DNA of 64,000 nucleotides from Mixophyes australis (GCA_036250195.1 JAVHZZ010000004.1:158749227-158813226), one strand, 5' to 3'; shown: positions 12,086 through 23,940, counted from the first letter of the stretch. Notes: generated by a model from the sequence alone, not told the origin. A program made the numbers and translations.

Positions 12086-12361
12086 ATAAATACTTTCATG
12101 TCAAAAAAAGACAAAATTATCTGGTCTGGTGTGGTCTTTATTGGCTAACCAAAAGAAATGTTTATATTTGCTAGCTTTCAGAGCAGAGAGGCCCCTTCAT
12201 CAGGCAATTTTACAAATGAATGACTGAGAAAAGGGCACAAATTTAAGAGATGTCAAGCAATTTGTACATGGGGGTACATCATAAAGATAAGCTAAAGTAA
12301 TAAAATGGAGGTTTTTAGTTGCGGATGGAAGAGTGAAAGTCCTAGGAGTTCAGAGATCTGG

Positions 12362-12547
12362 GGGTAAATGTATTAACCTCCGGTTTCTTCAACTCCCGCG
12401 AGTTTGGCGTCTTCGGCGCTTAAATTTAAAGCGGCGCTGCCTTGTAAAGGGAAGTTTCCCTTTACAAGGCAGTGCCGCTTTAAATTTAAGCGCCGAAGAC
12501 GCCGAACTCACGGGAGTTGAAGAAACTGGAGGTTAATACATTTACCC
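12362..12547. mobile_element. fold-back MITE, GGGTAAATG ends, TSD TCTGG
   Basis: The 186-bp element is almost a perfect palindrome. Its halves pair over about 90 bp, from gggtaaatgtattaacctcc through aagcggc to the centre ccctttac. Identical TCTGG pentamers flank it at 12357-12361 and 12548-12552. A second member lies at 38704-38889. It has no coding capacity and must have been moved in trans. Confidence 0.85.
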
Positions 12548-13089
12548 TCTGGAGTCACTCTGCTGTGGGGTGTGAAGTGTGTCCATGTAGTGGGTGATAA
12601 GTCCAGGTGTTAGGTTGAGTCCTTGAGTCAATTACTGGAATGTTCTTATCAGCTTGTATTCACAGATTTTTCTCTCTCTGTCATTTTTGAAAAAAGCAAT
12701 TTGGTTTTCACACACTTTGAACTGTCATTTTCTACTTTACATGTCAGTATTCAAACCAGAAGCGTTCCTGCCCAGTTTGGTTTATTATTTTTTACATGCT
12801 CATTTTTTGAGCTGGACTAACAACTTTGTTCGTTTGTGCTTGACCATATTTGCACAATTTTCACATGCTATGTTTAATAGCGTTATGTGGCTATATGGTA
12901 TTATATTCTGCACAATAATTTTGGTTTGCTTATTAACCGGTTTGATTATTGTAATTTGATTGGTCCGGACCAGAGCTTGGTTTAAATTTTCTGTTTAAAG
13001 ATTGATACCTCTATACATTGGCCAATTTTTCATTACTGGTGCACCAGTTTATATGATAAGTAATTGTATAATAGGTTGGCGATATCTAA

Positions 13090-14058
13090 TTCATTATATT
13101 AATAACCTTTGCAATAGGACGGTTCATGAAATTTCATCCCTGCTGGATATTCCACGTTCAACTGTAAGTGATATTATTACAAAGTGGAAGTGTTTAGAAA
13201 CAAAAACAACTCGGGTGCGAAGTGGAAGACCACGTAAAATCACAGAGCAGGGTCACCAACTGCTAACACGCATGTTGCGTGAAAGTCGCCAACGCTTTGT
13301 TGATTTTATGGCTGAAAAGTTCCGAACTTCCACTGGCATTAATGTAAGCACAAAAATTGTGCGGTGGGATCTTAATGGAACGGGGTTCCATGGCCGAGCA
13401 GGTGCATGCAAGCCTCACATCGCCATTACCAATTCCACGCGTCTGATGGAGTGGTGTAAAGCACACTCACACTGGTTTGTGGAGCAGTGGAAACGTGTTC
13501 TGTGGAATGACAAATCACGCTTCTCTGTTTGGCAGCCAGATGGACATGTCTGGGTTTGGCAGATGCCGAGAGAACATTACCTGTTGACTGCATTATGCCA
13601 ACAATGAAATTTGGTGGAGGAGGAATAATGGTATGGGGCTGTATTTCAGGGTTTGGGATAGCCCCCTTATCTCCAGTGAAGGATAATCTTAATGTTTCAA
13701 AATGCAAAGTAATTTTAGACAGTGCTATGCTTCCAACTTTGGGGTAAGCCCTTTTCTATTCCAACATGACTGTGCCCCAGTGCTCAAAGCAAGGACTTCA
13801 AATACATGGTTTGATGAGTTCGGTGGGGAAGAGCTTGAGTGGCTCGCACAGAGCCCTGACCTCAACCCCATCAAACATTTTTGGGATGAACTGGAATGGA
13901 GATTGCATCAGTGCCTGACCTCAGTGCCTGACCTCATAAATGCTCTACAGAATGAATGGGCACAAATTCCCACAGAAACACTCCAACATCTTGTAGAAAG
14001 CCTTCCAAGAAGAGTGGAAGCTGTTGTTGCTGCAAAAGGGGGACCAACTCCATATTAA
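13090..14058 (+). pseudogene. Tc1-like transposase, frameshifted, catalytic Glu mutated to Lys
   Basis: Three frames read in succession: N-terminal helix-turn-helix (VHEISSLLDIPRSTVSDIITKW) and GRPRK hinge in frame one to about 13560, then FGGGGIMVWGCIS in frame two, then FQHDCAPVLKAR and QSPDLNPI in frame three from about 13745. So two frameshifts are present. Of the DD34E triad, the first Asp (WNDKSRF) and second Asp (QHDCAP) remain. The third position, normally NPIEH, reads NPIKH with codon AAA at 13873-13875. Tc1 enzymes cut and join DNA with this triad, so the copy is catalytically dead even apart from the frameshifts. No clear start codon context remains; the homologous region begins near 13090. 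Confidence 0.88.
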
Positions 14059-14304
14059 AGTTATGTATTTGAATACAATGTTATTACAGTCCCTGTTGGT
14101 AATTTCTCAGTCATTCATTTGTAAACTTGCCTGATGAAAGGGCCTCTGTGCTCTGAAAGCTAGCAAATACAATCATTTTTTTTTTGTTAGCTAATAAACA
14201 TATCACTCCTATAATACTTTTGTCTTTTTTGACACAAAAATATTTAAAATCACATAGTCCCAGCTGGTGTAATTGTCAACCATCCAAATACTTATGCCCA
14301 TATA

Positions 14305-14364
<60 letters not shown>
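14305..14364. repeat. (GT)n(AT)n microsatellite
   Basis: A run of GT dinucleotides passes into about 20 AT dinucleotides. It directly abuts the TAGAGATG end of the hAT copy that follows. Confidence 0.95.
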
Positions 14365-14368
<4 letters not shown>

Positions 14369-14750
14369 GATGCTCAGGATCAGTTTCCTGAGAACCGAAC
14401 ACACTCGAACTTAGCAAATCTGAATACCGAGCCGAGCCATTTCTTGTCAGTCTCTAATGCAGTTGGGCAGCGTCATAGGTAGAATAGAAAGAGTAGGGGT
14501 AGCAGTGTTCTTCAAAGTCTCCAGTGACATTCAGGAGAGCTCCATTACTCCATTGCTAATTGTCATTGCTGAAATAGAAATAATAGGTCTGGCAGGCTTG
14601 GTCTTCTAAATCTGCAGTCACATTGTACTGTGTTATATAGGTAAAACACAAAGAGGAGCTCTCCATTGCTCCATTGCTAATTGTCATTGCTGAAATAGAA
14701 ATAATAGGGCTGGCAGTGTTGTTCTTAATCTGCAGTCACATTGTACTGTG

Positions 14751-17515
14751 TTATCAAAATGGATTCACAGCAGTGCACAAAAGACCAGGAGCACCAAGCG
14801 GCTGCTGGCACCAGTAATAAAGATAGTAATCCCTCTACGTCATCTGCTAAAGCCTATGTTAAAGTGCATAGTGTTTTTAAGTCAGGGAAATAAAAATGTA
14901 AAAAAACACCTTTTACCTTGGTCAAGAAAAAAGAAATGATTCAGAAATGACACAAATCCTTGAGGAGAGTCTATCCACGAGTGCTATGTGTAATCCTGAC
15001 CTGTCTGATATTGTACCCATAAAGAAGGCCCCTTTCAGCATTTCTGCAGATGTGTGCATGAACAGCCCAAGTGTAGCCGGTGATACACAAATTGAGGATG
15101 CCACTTTGGAATTGTAACAGGATGAGGGGGATATTTGTGTAGCTGATGAGGGCGCTAATGAGGATGTTGATGAGGATGATGTTATTTGTGTAAGTCCTGC
15201 ACCAGTGGAAGCAGTTCTTGCACGTGATAAGAAGAAGGCCATTGTCATGCCTGTGCATAAGACCAAAAAATCCACCTCTTAAGTGTGGAATTATTTCTAC
15301 CCAAATCCTGACAACAGTTGTCTAGCCATTTGTAGCATTTGTAAAGCCACAGTCAGTAGAGGTAGGGACCTTAACCATATAAGAACCTCATCCATGTTAT
15401 GCCATTTGAAGCAAGTTCATGGCAAGCTGTTGGGAAAATCAGAAACTTATGCTAAAAAAAAAACAACAAGCAGTCCATCATCAGCTAGGTCCCTTCTCTC
15501 AGCTAGATCCCGACATCTGCAATCTACACCCAAATCACCGTCCTCATCAATATCCTCAGCAGTGATTGGAGTTAGTCCTGCATCCAAGTTGCTAAGGCTA
15601 GATGACTCCTTCACTATCCTGGATTCCTCAGAAGAATTCTTGAGCATTAGTCCCACTGCTGCTGCTGCTGGGGATGAATCTTCATCCCAGATGCAGACTA
15701 AGAAGAAGACTACTAGTAGTTTACAACAATTAACTGTTAAACAATCATTTGCAAGAGGAAGCAAGTATGAAAGCTGTCAACCAGTCGCAAAGCGGATCAA
15801 AGACGCCATGGCGACTATGCTAGTATTAGATCTGCGTCCAAAATCCTCTATTAGTGCAGCTGGTTTTAGACAATTACTTGAGGTCTTGTGTCCCCGTTAC
15901 CAAATTCCATCACAACACTATTTTACTAGAAAAGCTATTCCTCACCTGTACCAGAAGGTTTGTTAAAATGTAATTATTGGGCTGCATAATACCATTCTTC
16001 CCATTGTACACTTAACCACAGATATGTGGAGAAGCGGAACTGGGGAAACTAAAGATTATATGATTGTGACAGCCCACTGGTTTTGTGATTTGCCTTCACC
16101 AGCAGCAACAGCAGCAGCATGTACCCAAGTACCTCACATTTTTCAGAGGCAGGCTACTCTGTGTATCACCGGCTTCACTAAGAGGCATACAGCTGACAAT
16201 CTGTTACAAAACCTAAGGGATGTCATTGCAACATGGCTTATCCCGTTTGTACTCTCCTCAGGATATGTAATTTCTGATAACGCCACCAATATTGTGAGAG
16301 CATTATAGCTGGGTGAATTCCATCACATTCCACACAATTGTCACATAATAAACTTGGTGGTGCAGAGCTTTTTAAGAAATGACTGGGACGTGCAGGAGAT
16401 GCTGTGTGTGGCCCATAAAATATCTGGATATTTCCGGCCTTTGGAGATTGCAACAGCTACAAGAGCAATTTAATTTGCCCTGCCACCAACTGAAGCATGA
16501 GGTGGTGACAAGGTGGAATTCCACCCTGTATATTCTTCTGTGGATGGAGGAACAGCAAAAAGCCATCCACGCTTACTCCGCAAGCCATGACATTGGGAAA
16601 GGAGGGGGGATGTATTTTACTTAAGCGCAGCGGAGAATACTTTCCGTTTTGTGCAAGGTGCTGAAACCATTCAAAGTAGTCACCTGTGAAGTGAGATCAG
16701 ACACTGCTATCTTGAGTCAAGTGATTCCCTTAATTATACTTTTGGAAAAGCAGCTTGAGAAACTAAAGGAGGAGATTAAAAGCAATTACGCTAAATATGT
16801 CGGACTTGTAGATCAAGTACTTTATTCGCTTCAGGATCCAAGAGTTATCAAAATCTTGAAACCGGATCACTACATTTTGGCAACTGTACTTGATCCTTGG
16901 TTTAAAAGCTATGTCTTCTTTGTTTCCAACTGACCAAGATCTGAAGAGATGTAAGGAGCCCCTGGTGAGCAAGATGACTGCTCAAGTGTTACGTGACAGG
17001 ACGGCATCTCCTTCAGTTTCTCACTCAACTGCTGCTAGGAAAATACTTAACTTTCCCAAGAGACCCAGGGATGATGGAGATGACTCAGTTCAACACTTTG
17101 ACATCTGGTCTGGTCTAAAAGAATTGACCAAAAAGCGTGACACCTCTGCCGTAACTTCACCTGATCCTAGTATCAACATCCAAAGGATGGTGGAGGATTA
17201 TTTTCAGGACAGCATAGAAATAGACACATCAGACAGTCCCTTTACATACTGGGAGGAATAAAAGGGAATTTGGAGACCCATGTACAAGCTCGCTTTGCAC
17301 TGCCTAAGCTGCCCACCCTCCAGTGTGTACGCGAAAAGCGTTTTTAGCACAACCTGGAACCTTGTCAGCGATCGGCGTAGGAGACTACTTCCTCAAAATG
17401 TGGAAAAGTTGATGTTCATAAACTTCAATTTCCACGAAGAAGGCCTTTCCCGCCAATTACTTCAAAATACTGAGACTTCTGTAATAATGGATTCCAGCGG
17501 TGATGAATTATGAAT
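14751..17515 (+). pseudogene. hAT transposase pseudogene with BED zinc finger
   Basis: Recognisable parts in order: an ATG near 14759; the BED finger (WNYFYPNPDN, CSICKA, then HLKQVH) at about 15283-15425; a Ser-rich linker; KRIKDAMATMLVLDLRP; LTTDMWRSG near 16010-16035 with the first catalytic Asp; VISDNATNIVRA near 16270 with the second Asp; VVTRWNSTLY near 16500; and the hAT C-terminal domain SSVYAKSVFS near 17315. There the catalytic SER motif of the intact copy reads AKS, so the glutamate is lost. Several stops and frameshifts (for example about 15280, 15965, 16305, 16620, 17260) break the frame. This is a clear relative of the intact enzyme, not a host gene. Confidence 0.88.
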
Positions 17516-17664
17516 TAATAATGTGTGAGGATGATGTACAAACTGATGAGGGTGAGAATGAGCTGAGGAGTATGACAACAACATCTTGCCACATTATAGT
17601 TCATTTACAGCACTGTTACCTTAGGTGCCTTAAGCCCATTGTTAGATTGTTTTGTGGGGGCCCA

Positions 17665-17726
17665 AACAAACCAAGCACATCAGCCTCAAAAGTGGCAGTC
17701 CTTGTCGCTGAAGTGCTTGGTTTGTT
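17665..17726 (+). other. conserved post-stop hairpin in the decayed hAT copy
   Basis: The 20-nt arms at 17665-17684 and 17707-17726 pair at 19 of 20 positions around a 22-nt loop. Relative to the intact copy (44983-45046), two pairs have changed on both sides so that pairing is kept, and one has become a mismatch. Confidence 0.8.
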
Positions 17727-17815
17727 AAAGTGTGCATGTCCTTTTTAAGATCCAACATAAAGGTGGGTGGGAGGGCCCAAAGACAATTCCATCTTGCACC
17801 ACTTTTCCTTTCAGC

Positions 17816-18364
17816 TACCGATGTGTGCCAATAGATGCAATGGTATAGCTCACAGCGCTAATCGGATAATACACACATGAATTTGTCAAAGTCACAGTGA
17901 AATGGATTACAGTAACAAAAAAATAAGGTACATAGAACAGTACTGTCTCATCAAGTGCACAATATATATTGGTTATAGTATCCCAGGGGGTAGTCCCTTT
18001 ACCAGCGTGTTGTGAATAATGCGGCCAATAAGTTAAAAACCACGTGAGGGGGTCCCCGCAGGGGATCTGCTTACAAGAAGGATTCTTTCACAATGCATAT
18101 CAGTATAATCTCTGAAGTTGAAGAGAAGTCTTCTTCTGCCACTACCACTCCCCCGATGAATACATTAAGTCAAGACAAAAGATAATAGTATAACTCCATT
18201 TAATAAATGGTACATCAATAAAACATAAAAACATAAAAATAGAAGTGGTGCCCTTCTATCAGCGTACCGTCAATCATAAAGATGCATGCACATAAAACAA
18301 TGAATGAAGATGGGTGCCAATGTTACCTACATGTGCTGTATACTGTTGTGTGCTTTGCAAAAGC
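17816..18364. other. unassigned repeat-like stretch
   Basis: It contains the small inverted motif ggggtccccgcagggga (about 18050) and A-rich segments such as ataaaacataaaaacataaaa. It probably belongs to another dispersed repeat, but I cannot name it. Confidence 0.35.
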
Positions 18365-18550
18365 CTTAGACACCCATTGATAATGCAGATGACTCAGCAC
18401 AACATTTTGACATTTTTACATCTGGTCTTGTCTACTGTAAAAGAATTGACCAGAATTAATGACATCTCTGCTGTAACTCCACCTCATCCTACTATCAACT
18501 ATCAACATTCAAAGAATGGTAAAGGATTATTTTTAAATTTTTTGAATGGT
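18365..18550 (+). pseudogene. fragment of a second hAT copy (same family)
   Basis: The segment gatgactcagcacaacattttgac...ggtaaaggattattt aligns with 17080-17205 of the decayed hAT copy and lies about 1 kb further on in the same orientation. It matches the linker before the C-terminal domain. Confidence 0.7.
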
Positions 18551-18665
18551 ACAAAGACAACAGTTTTATTAACAAAGAACAATGTTGCATGCAGAAGTAA
18601 TGTAAGCAAGGATGTCTAAATAGACGTGTATATGTATTACTTTCCACTTTGCTGCTGTTTCATCA

Positions 18666-18666
<1 letters not shown>

Positions 18667-18745
<79 letters not shown>
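18667..18745. repeat. (AT)n microsatellite
   Basis: Nearly uninterrupted AT dinucleotides over about 80 bp, with one G interruption. Confidence 0.95.
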
Positions 18746-18750
<5 letters not shown>

Positions 18751-18984
18751 TATACATAGTGCCACAATTGGAAACTAAGAATGGGGGAGCAGTTACATGT
18801 AACTCTGATTTGTTCACAGCGTGGGTTAAGAAACTGGAAAAACAGTTTCTGACACTCTGAATAAATCTGGTCTGGGAGCTTTCAGATTGATGTAAGTGAC
18901 TGCTTCTTGTGGCTCTTCTCTTCTAGCATCAATCAAGTGACAGAGCAGGGATGTGGAAGGTGAATACTTCATTGGGAGGACTGG

Positions 18985-19345
18985 AGGTCTGCTATACACT
19001 GACCACCAAATATCAAAGGTATTATATACACTAGTCACCAGATATTGGGAGTATACTATAGTCTGGCCACCAGATATTTTGATCCTACTATGCACTGGTC
19101 AGTATTGATTTGAGACTTTCTGTACATTATTAGAGGTCCACTATACATTATCCACCAGATTGGAAATATGTTTTATACAAAAGCTTCTGTTTTATACACT
19201 AGTTAACAGATTTGTATTTCTTAATATAATAGACATCAGATTGGGGTACTGCAATGTACAACTGCCATCAGGATGAACGTTGCTTTGTATATTATTCACC
19301 AGAATGGATTGCTTTGTATAATACCTACCAGATTTGTCTGGGCTT
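18985..19345. repeat. degenerate tandem repeat (tatacactagtcaccagat)
   Basis: About eight to ten imperfect units of 35-50 bp share a core like tatacactagtcaccagattgg. Divergence is high. Confidence 0.6.
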
Positions 19346-19349
19346 TCAT

Positions 19350-20904
19350 AGTTACAGCATAATAGCCTCTGCTTTGTGTTGAAGTCATCAAAGAGGACTG
19401 TATTGCAGTCAGCAGAATTGGGAGTTGGTCAGACAGGGGCCATGTTTCTGTGCTGTAGAGAACCCCAAGATTTCTAAAAGAATAAGCTTTGCTTTTAGAA
19501 TTATATTAGGCATTGACATAGGGAACCAAACGGCATCTAAAATGTGTTCTGCCTTTTTATGTGTTTTTTTTTTGCATAGCTAACACTGTAAGATTTTTTT
19601 ACTTCTTAATTCAATGTAGATTAGAATTTTGCATTTGTAATTGATTTCTCTTTTTCAAAGAGAAATACTCTGTGTATTTAATTCTACTTATAATGAACAT
19701 TTTCAGGTATGGGTGAGTTTTACACCAACCTCCTTCAGGCATGGGAAGTCCTAAATGAACTATTGAAACAGGAATGTTTGTCCAATAAGACCTTCCTGAC
19801 CTCTTATAGTATTTAAGGAAACTTTGCATACTCCTCGTGTGTCCATGTGACTTAAGTGTTTTCATCTAAAACTTACTTTACTGACCTGTATCCACCTGTG
19901 TATTGTATACGATGTAAGTTGATTTAGAAAGATTTCAGTGTACATTAAAATAGATAGAGGTCAAGATCTAAGGTCAAACTAGGATTTGGAGTAATAGGTA
20001 ATTACACTCCTATTTGGCATAGGATATAGGTTGGGCATAAATCACAGTTGTGATAGCTAAGTTTGTGCCACTCCTGGTTATTAGATGTGTGTCAGTGAGC
20101 AAAGTTCTGATCAAAGCCAACACACAAGCAGCCAGGGGTCGTGAAGCATGGCTGAGGACTAATTGCTAGTCTGAGTGGTGAAGGAAGTTTGTAATAAAAG
20201 ACTATTACATTCCCTACTCTCAACCACTGGAGCGAAAATATGAGAAATTATAATTATCAATAGTTTGCTGGCATGGAATCTGAATTTCTTTTTAGAATCT
20301 TGACAGAAAATGCTATCATATTTCCATGGTAAGATTCAGTTCTGAGTTAATAAGTTAGAAACTGTGATTACTGTCATTAGTTCTTATGTGATCCTTTGTG
20401 CTAATGCATTTTAATAATAACTATACAAGTTGGATTATGGATCTAAATATGTGGCTGTATGTGTGTTATAAACCAACACTTTCGTTTGCAAAGCTGTCTC
20501 TGCACAAAATTCCTTAAATAAGAATTAAATTCCTCATTTTGGTTTTTGTGAGGCAATAACACTTTATATCAATGTTATGCAAACTCCTGTTGTAAGAAAA
20601 CTGTTGCTGTGATAGTAGATTCAAACTTTAGATAACTAACTTTATACAACCAATATTCATGTTTAATAAAATGTTACCCTTTGGCTCAGAACTAATGTGC
20701 AAAATAAAATTCCAATGAGATCTTTAAATGACAACACACATTGTATTTGTCTTGCATCCTCGCTGCTTTTGGGAACCATGCATTCATTCACCCTAACCAG
20801 AATCCAAAATACCAGTCACATATAATAAACTTTGCATTGTTCAATGAGGGGAATTAGTGACACTAAATAAATGTATGTATCTATCTATATGTTTATATAT
20901 ATGT

Positions 20905-20905
<1 letters not shown>
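19350..20905. other. AT-rich stretch without recognisable features
   Basis: No coding frame, inverted repeat or family motif stands out. Confidence 0.45.

Positions 20906-20909
<4 letters not shown>

Positions 20910-20956
<47 letters not shown>
20910..20956. repeat. (AT)n microsatellite
   Basis: AT dinucleotides preceded by tacacac. Confidence 0.95.
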
Positions 20957-20959
<3 letters not shown>

Positions 20960-21327
20960 ATGCACTCGTTAGATCAGTCCCATTATAGCATTAACAAAAA
21001 TTCCACTGTGCTAGGTTCATAGGTTCAAAATATCTATATGTCCAAACAGGGACAAAAACCAGTTCAAGTGTTGAAAAACTGAAAAAATATAAAGATGTAT
21101 TTATAAAAAGAACCATATATCATAAAGGGCATTATAGAGACAGAAACCTAACAATCGTTTCAGTCACATATACTGACTTTCCTCTGACTTTCCTCATTTT
21201 CATCTATAGAGATGACAGATTGTTAAGTGTTTAGGAATGCTAAGTGTAGCGGCCAAGAAGTTTAGCGATCACACAGTTAGTTTCTGTCTGGGTACAGGAT
21301 AGACGTGCCTCAGGGATGGCACTAGAG

Positions 21328-21567
21328 CATACTTGCCTACTTTCGGCAAGTGTAGTCCGGGAGAAGGGCGTGAGCGGGCGGCACAGCCAAATGCGTAATT
21401 TTGGCCCTGCGTGGCGCAGGGCCAAAATGACGTGATTCACCACGAATCGCGTCATTTAGGCTAGGCAGTTGTGGGATGCGGGAGACTTGCCTGCTCTCCC
21501 GGGAGTCTGTGAGGCCGACCCGAATTTCAGGAGTCTCCCGGACATTCCTGGAGAGTTGGCAAGTATG
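21328..21567. mobile_element. hAT-type MITE, CATACTTGCC ends, TSD CACTAGAG
   Basis: The 240-bp GC-rich element starts CATACTTGCC and ends GGCAAGTATG. It is flanked by identical octamers CACTAGAG at 21320-21327 and 21568-21575. An 8-bp duplication is characteristic of hAT transposition. Internal inverted pairs (cccgggag, aaaatgacg) extend the fold-back structure. A paralogue of the surrounding repeat at about 23950-24050 lacks the insertion and carries a single cacttgag, which acts as an empty site. Confidence 0.88.
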
Positions 21568-22474
21568 CACTAGAGAGACAATTGTAAATAAATGTATATT
21601 TTGTAAAACGAAATATATTTTGCAAAAAATAAAAGCATTAATGTGTAACTCTCTAGCGTTCATTGAAACAGAAAAAGCAAAGTGATATTATTAATATTAG
21701 TTATTATCAGTAAACTCTAACAGGAAACCATGACATAGTTTTATTATTTCAACACATGAAACATTAGTAATTACAATGGAGTTTACCTACATATATTCCA
21801 GTAAATCCTAACGTGTGTCACAATGCCAGGCTGGTTGTGTTACAAAAATATAGCAGCAACAGGGAAAATATGTTGTGTATATGCAACGGCAATGATTGAT
21901 GAACTATGTTTTATTTAATATTGGCACACTTTAGCTGTAATGCACCTTTAATTTACCTCAGTTTTCAAATATACAGGTATTTATATGTGATTATGTATTT
22001 ATATATTACAGTTTTTTTATACTGTTGTGTTATGGAAAAAAAATAATCATGGAATCATGGAATCTTTTCATTAGAATTTTTGGAAACCACTTACATATTC
22101 TATATGTGAGCACCTAAAATGGAGAAAGTCCTCTTATTTTATGAGGGACTAATTCATAGTTTAATTAGCAAAATATGAAATAAAGGATCTGAAATCTTTA
22201 GAAGTGTTTTGCACTTTAAATATAAATGTAACTATATTCGTACACTTTCAATTAATAGTGAGTCCCTCCCCTGGGTCCCTCACCATTTGCTGTATTTAAC
22301 AGGGTCTCTGGACTTACATAAAGGGTCTAATCAAAAGCCTGTGTTAGGGTTCCCCTGGTACAGAGAAATCTATGCAGTACAGCGGGTGGACACCAGAGGT
22401 CCTACCAATATGTAAGTGCCAGAAGCCTGCTAAATAAAACAAATAGTGGAGGTCCCCGGGGATGGACCAGCAAA

Positions 22475-22888
22475 AGTTTACTATTATTATTGTAGATTAT
22501 TATTACCGTAGATTTGTGAGGCGCCAGCGTGTACAGCAGGGAAGACAAGGACATACATAAAACAGTACATACATAATACAAGAACAGACAAGGTAGACAA
22601 AATGAATGGGGAAGAGGGCACAGCTGAAACAAGAGGAGCGAGTGTGGCTCAGAGTGGAGAATGTGTTAGTTCTGAGGGTGCGTTAGAGTGAATAGTGTTA
22701 TCAAGGATAAGGACACCTCTAAAAAAGAAGTGGGTTTTCAAAGAGCATCTAAAGATTTGAAGGCTGTGGGAAAGTCTGATTGAGCGTGGTAGGGAATTCC
22801 ATAAGTGGGGAGCAGCACAGGAGATGTCTTGTAGGCGGGAGTGAGAGGTGGTTATCAGAGACGAGACAAGGCGCAGGTCAGAGGAAAT
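22475..22888 (-). pseudogene. L2-type LINE 3' fragment (ORF2 C-terminus), left piece
   Basis: On the minus strand this resembles the C-terminal end of the L2 reverse transcriptase seen at 56511-56909 (FFRAAHTLWNSLPRTVR...FKRSLKTHLF-type text). It ends in a gcgcc-containing 3' tail and a TTA-rich repeat near 22490. It is continued at 23800-23940 after an hAT fragment. Confidence 0.65.
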
Positions 22889-23795
22889 ACCGCTGGCAAC
22901 CTGTTTGAAAACCTAAGGAATGTCATTGCAACATGGCTTATCCTGCTTGGACTCTCCAGAGGATATGTGATTTCTGATAACGTCACCAATATTGTTAGAG
23001 CATTACAGCAGGGGAATTCCATCACATTCCCTGTTTTGCTCACACAATCAACTTGGTGGTACAGAACTTTTTAAAAATGACAATGACATGCAGGAGATGC
23101 TGTCTGTGTCCCAAAATATTTAGGGTCATTTTCGGGATTTTGCAACAGCATGTAGGATAATGCAACAGCTGCAAGAAGAATAGATTTAGGGGGAATGTAC
23201 TTTAGTCCAGCACAGTGGACAATACTTTTCATGTTGTGCAAGGTGCTGAAGCCACTCTAAGTAGTCACCTGTGAAGAGGGTGCAGACACTGTTAGCTTGA
23301 GTCAAGTGATTCCCCGAATTAGACATTTTGAAAAGCAACAAGAGAAATTGAAGGAGGAAATGAAACAAAGCAATTCTGCTAATAATGTTGGATTTGTAGA
23401 TTAAGTACTTTATTCACTTCGCCAGGATCCAAGAGTTATCAACATCTTGAAATCAGATCATTAGATTTTGGCAACTGTGCTTGATCCTAGGTTTAAGAGC
23501 TATGTCTTCTCTTTCTTTCCAACTAACCCAGATCTCAAGAGATGCAATTAGCTCCTGGTCAGCAAGCTGACAGCTCTAGTGGTACATGACACAATGACGT
23601 CTCCTCCTTAAGTTTCTCTGGAAATTGCTGCTAGGGCAAAATTAAACTTTCCCAAGACACCCAGTTGGTGATGCAGATGAGTCTGCACAACATTATGACA
23701 TTTGGTCTGGTCTAAAATAATTGCCCAAAAATGGTGACATCTCTTCCGTAAAATGAGCTTCAAATTCCATGAGGAATGCCATTACCGGCAATTAC
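22889..23795 (+). pseudogene. third copy of the hAT family, internally deleted
   Basis: Plus-strand text matches the hAT transposase from NLFENLRNVIATW through VISDNVTNIVRAL, the LLTQSTWW region, a degraded LSQVIP block, ILATVLDPRFKSYVF (with a stop) and the linker before the C-terminal domain. The BED finger and both termini are absent, and stops and frameshifts are frequent. It lies between two pieces of one L2 copy. Confidence 0.75.
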
Positions 23796-23799
23796 ATCA

Positions 23800-23940
23800 A
23801 AGTGCACAGACTAGGTAGAGGTAGATCTAAGAGGGCAGGAGGGAGAGAATTTTGATATGAGATTTGAGATGTATGCAGGGGTGTTGTTGTTGTTGAGAAC
23901 TTTGTAGGTAAGGGTGAGCAATCTGAATTTACTATATAGT
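23800..23940 (-). pseudogene. L2-type LINE fragment, right piece
   Basis: The text gagatttgagatgtatgcaggggtgttgttgttgttgagaactttgtaggtaagggtgag, read on the minus strand, matches the L2 ORF2 segment just upstream of the piece at 22475-22888. The two pieces therefore bracket the hAT copy. Confidence 0.55.

Larger units (their letters stand above)
12091..14242 (+). mobile_element. Tc1/mariner-like element with long (about 140-bp) terminal inverted repeats
   Basis: The arm at 12091-12235 and the reverse complement of 14102-14242 align over about 140 bp. Shared strings include gtcaaaaaa, gctagctttcagagca, gaggcccttcatcaggcaa and acaaatgaatgactgagaaa. Both arms are bounded by TA, the Tc1/mariner target. 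A broken Tc1-like transposase lies between them and stops about 45 bp before the right arm. A MITE (12362-12547) is inserted in the left half. An alternative is that the arms are two opposed copies of an unrelated repeat that happen to flank a Tc1 relic. Confidence 0.5.
14365..17815 (+). mobile_element. decayed hAT transposon copy (same family as 40383-49004)
   Basis: The left end TAGAGATG resembles the TAGGGATG terminus of the intact element. A broken transposase follows (14750-17515). After it come a gtgggggcccaaacaaacc block and a hairpin, in the same order and spacing as in the intact copy. Similarity stops at about 17815, just after the shared block caattccatctt, so the modular 3' region and right terminus are lost. 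The 5' region lacks the intact copy's 295-bp array but carries its own duplicated segment: ctccattgctaattgtcattgctgaaatag occurs near 14545 and again near 14670. Confidence 0.85.
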
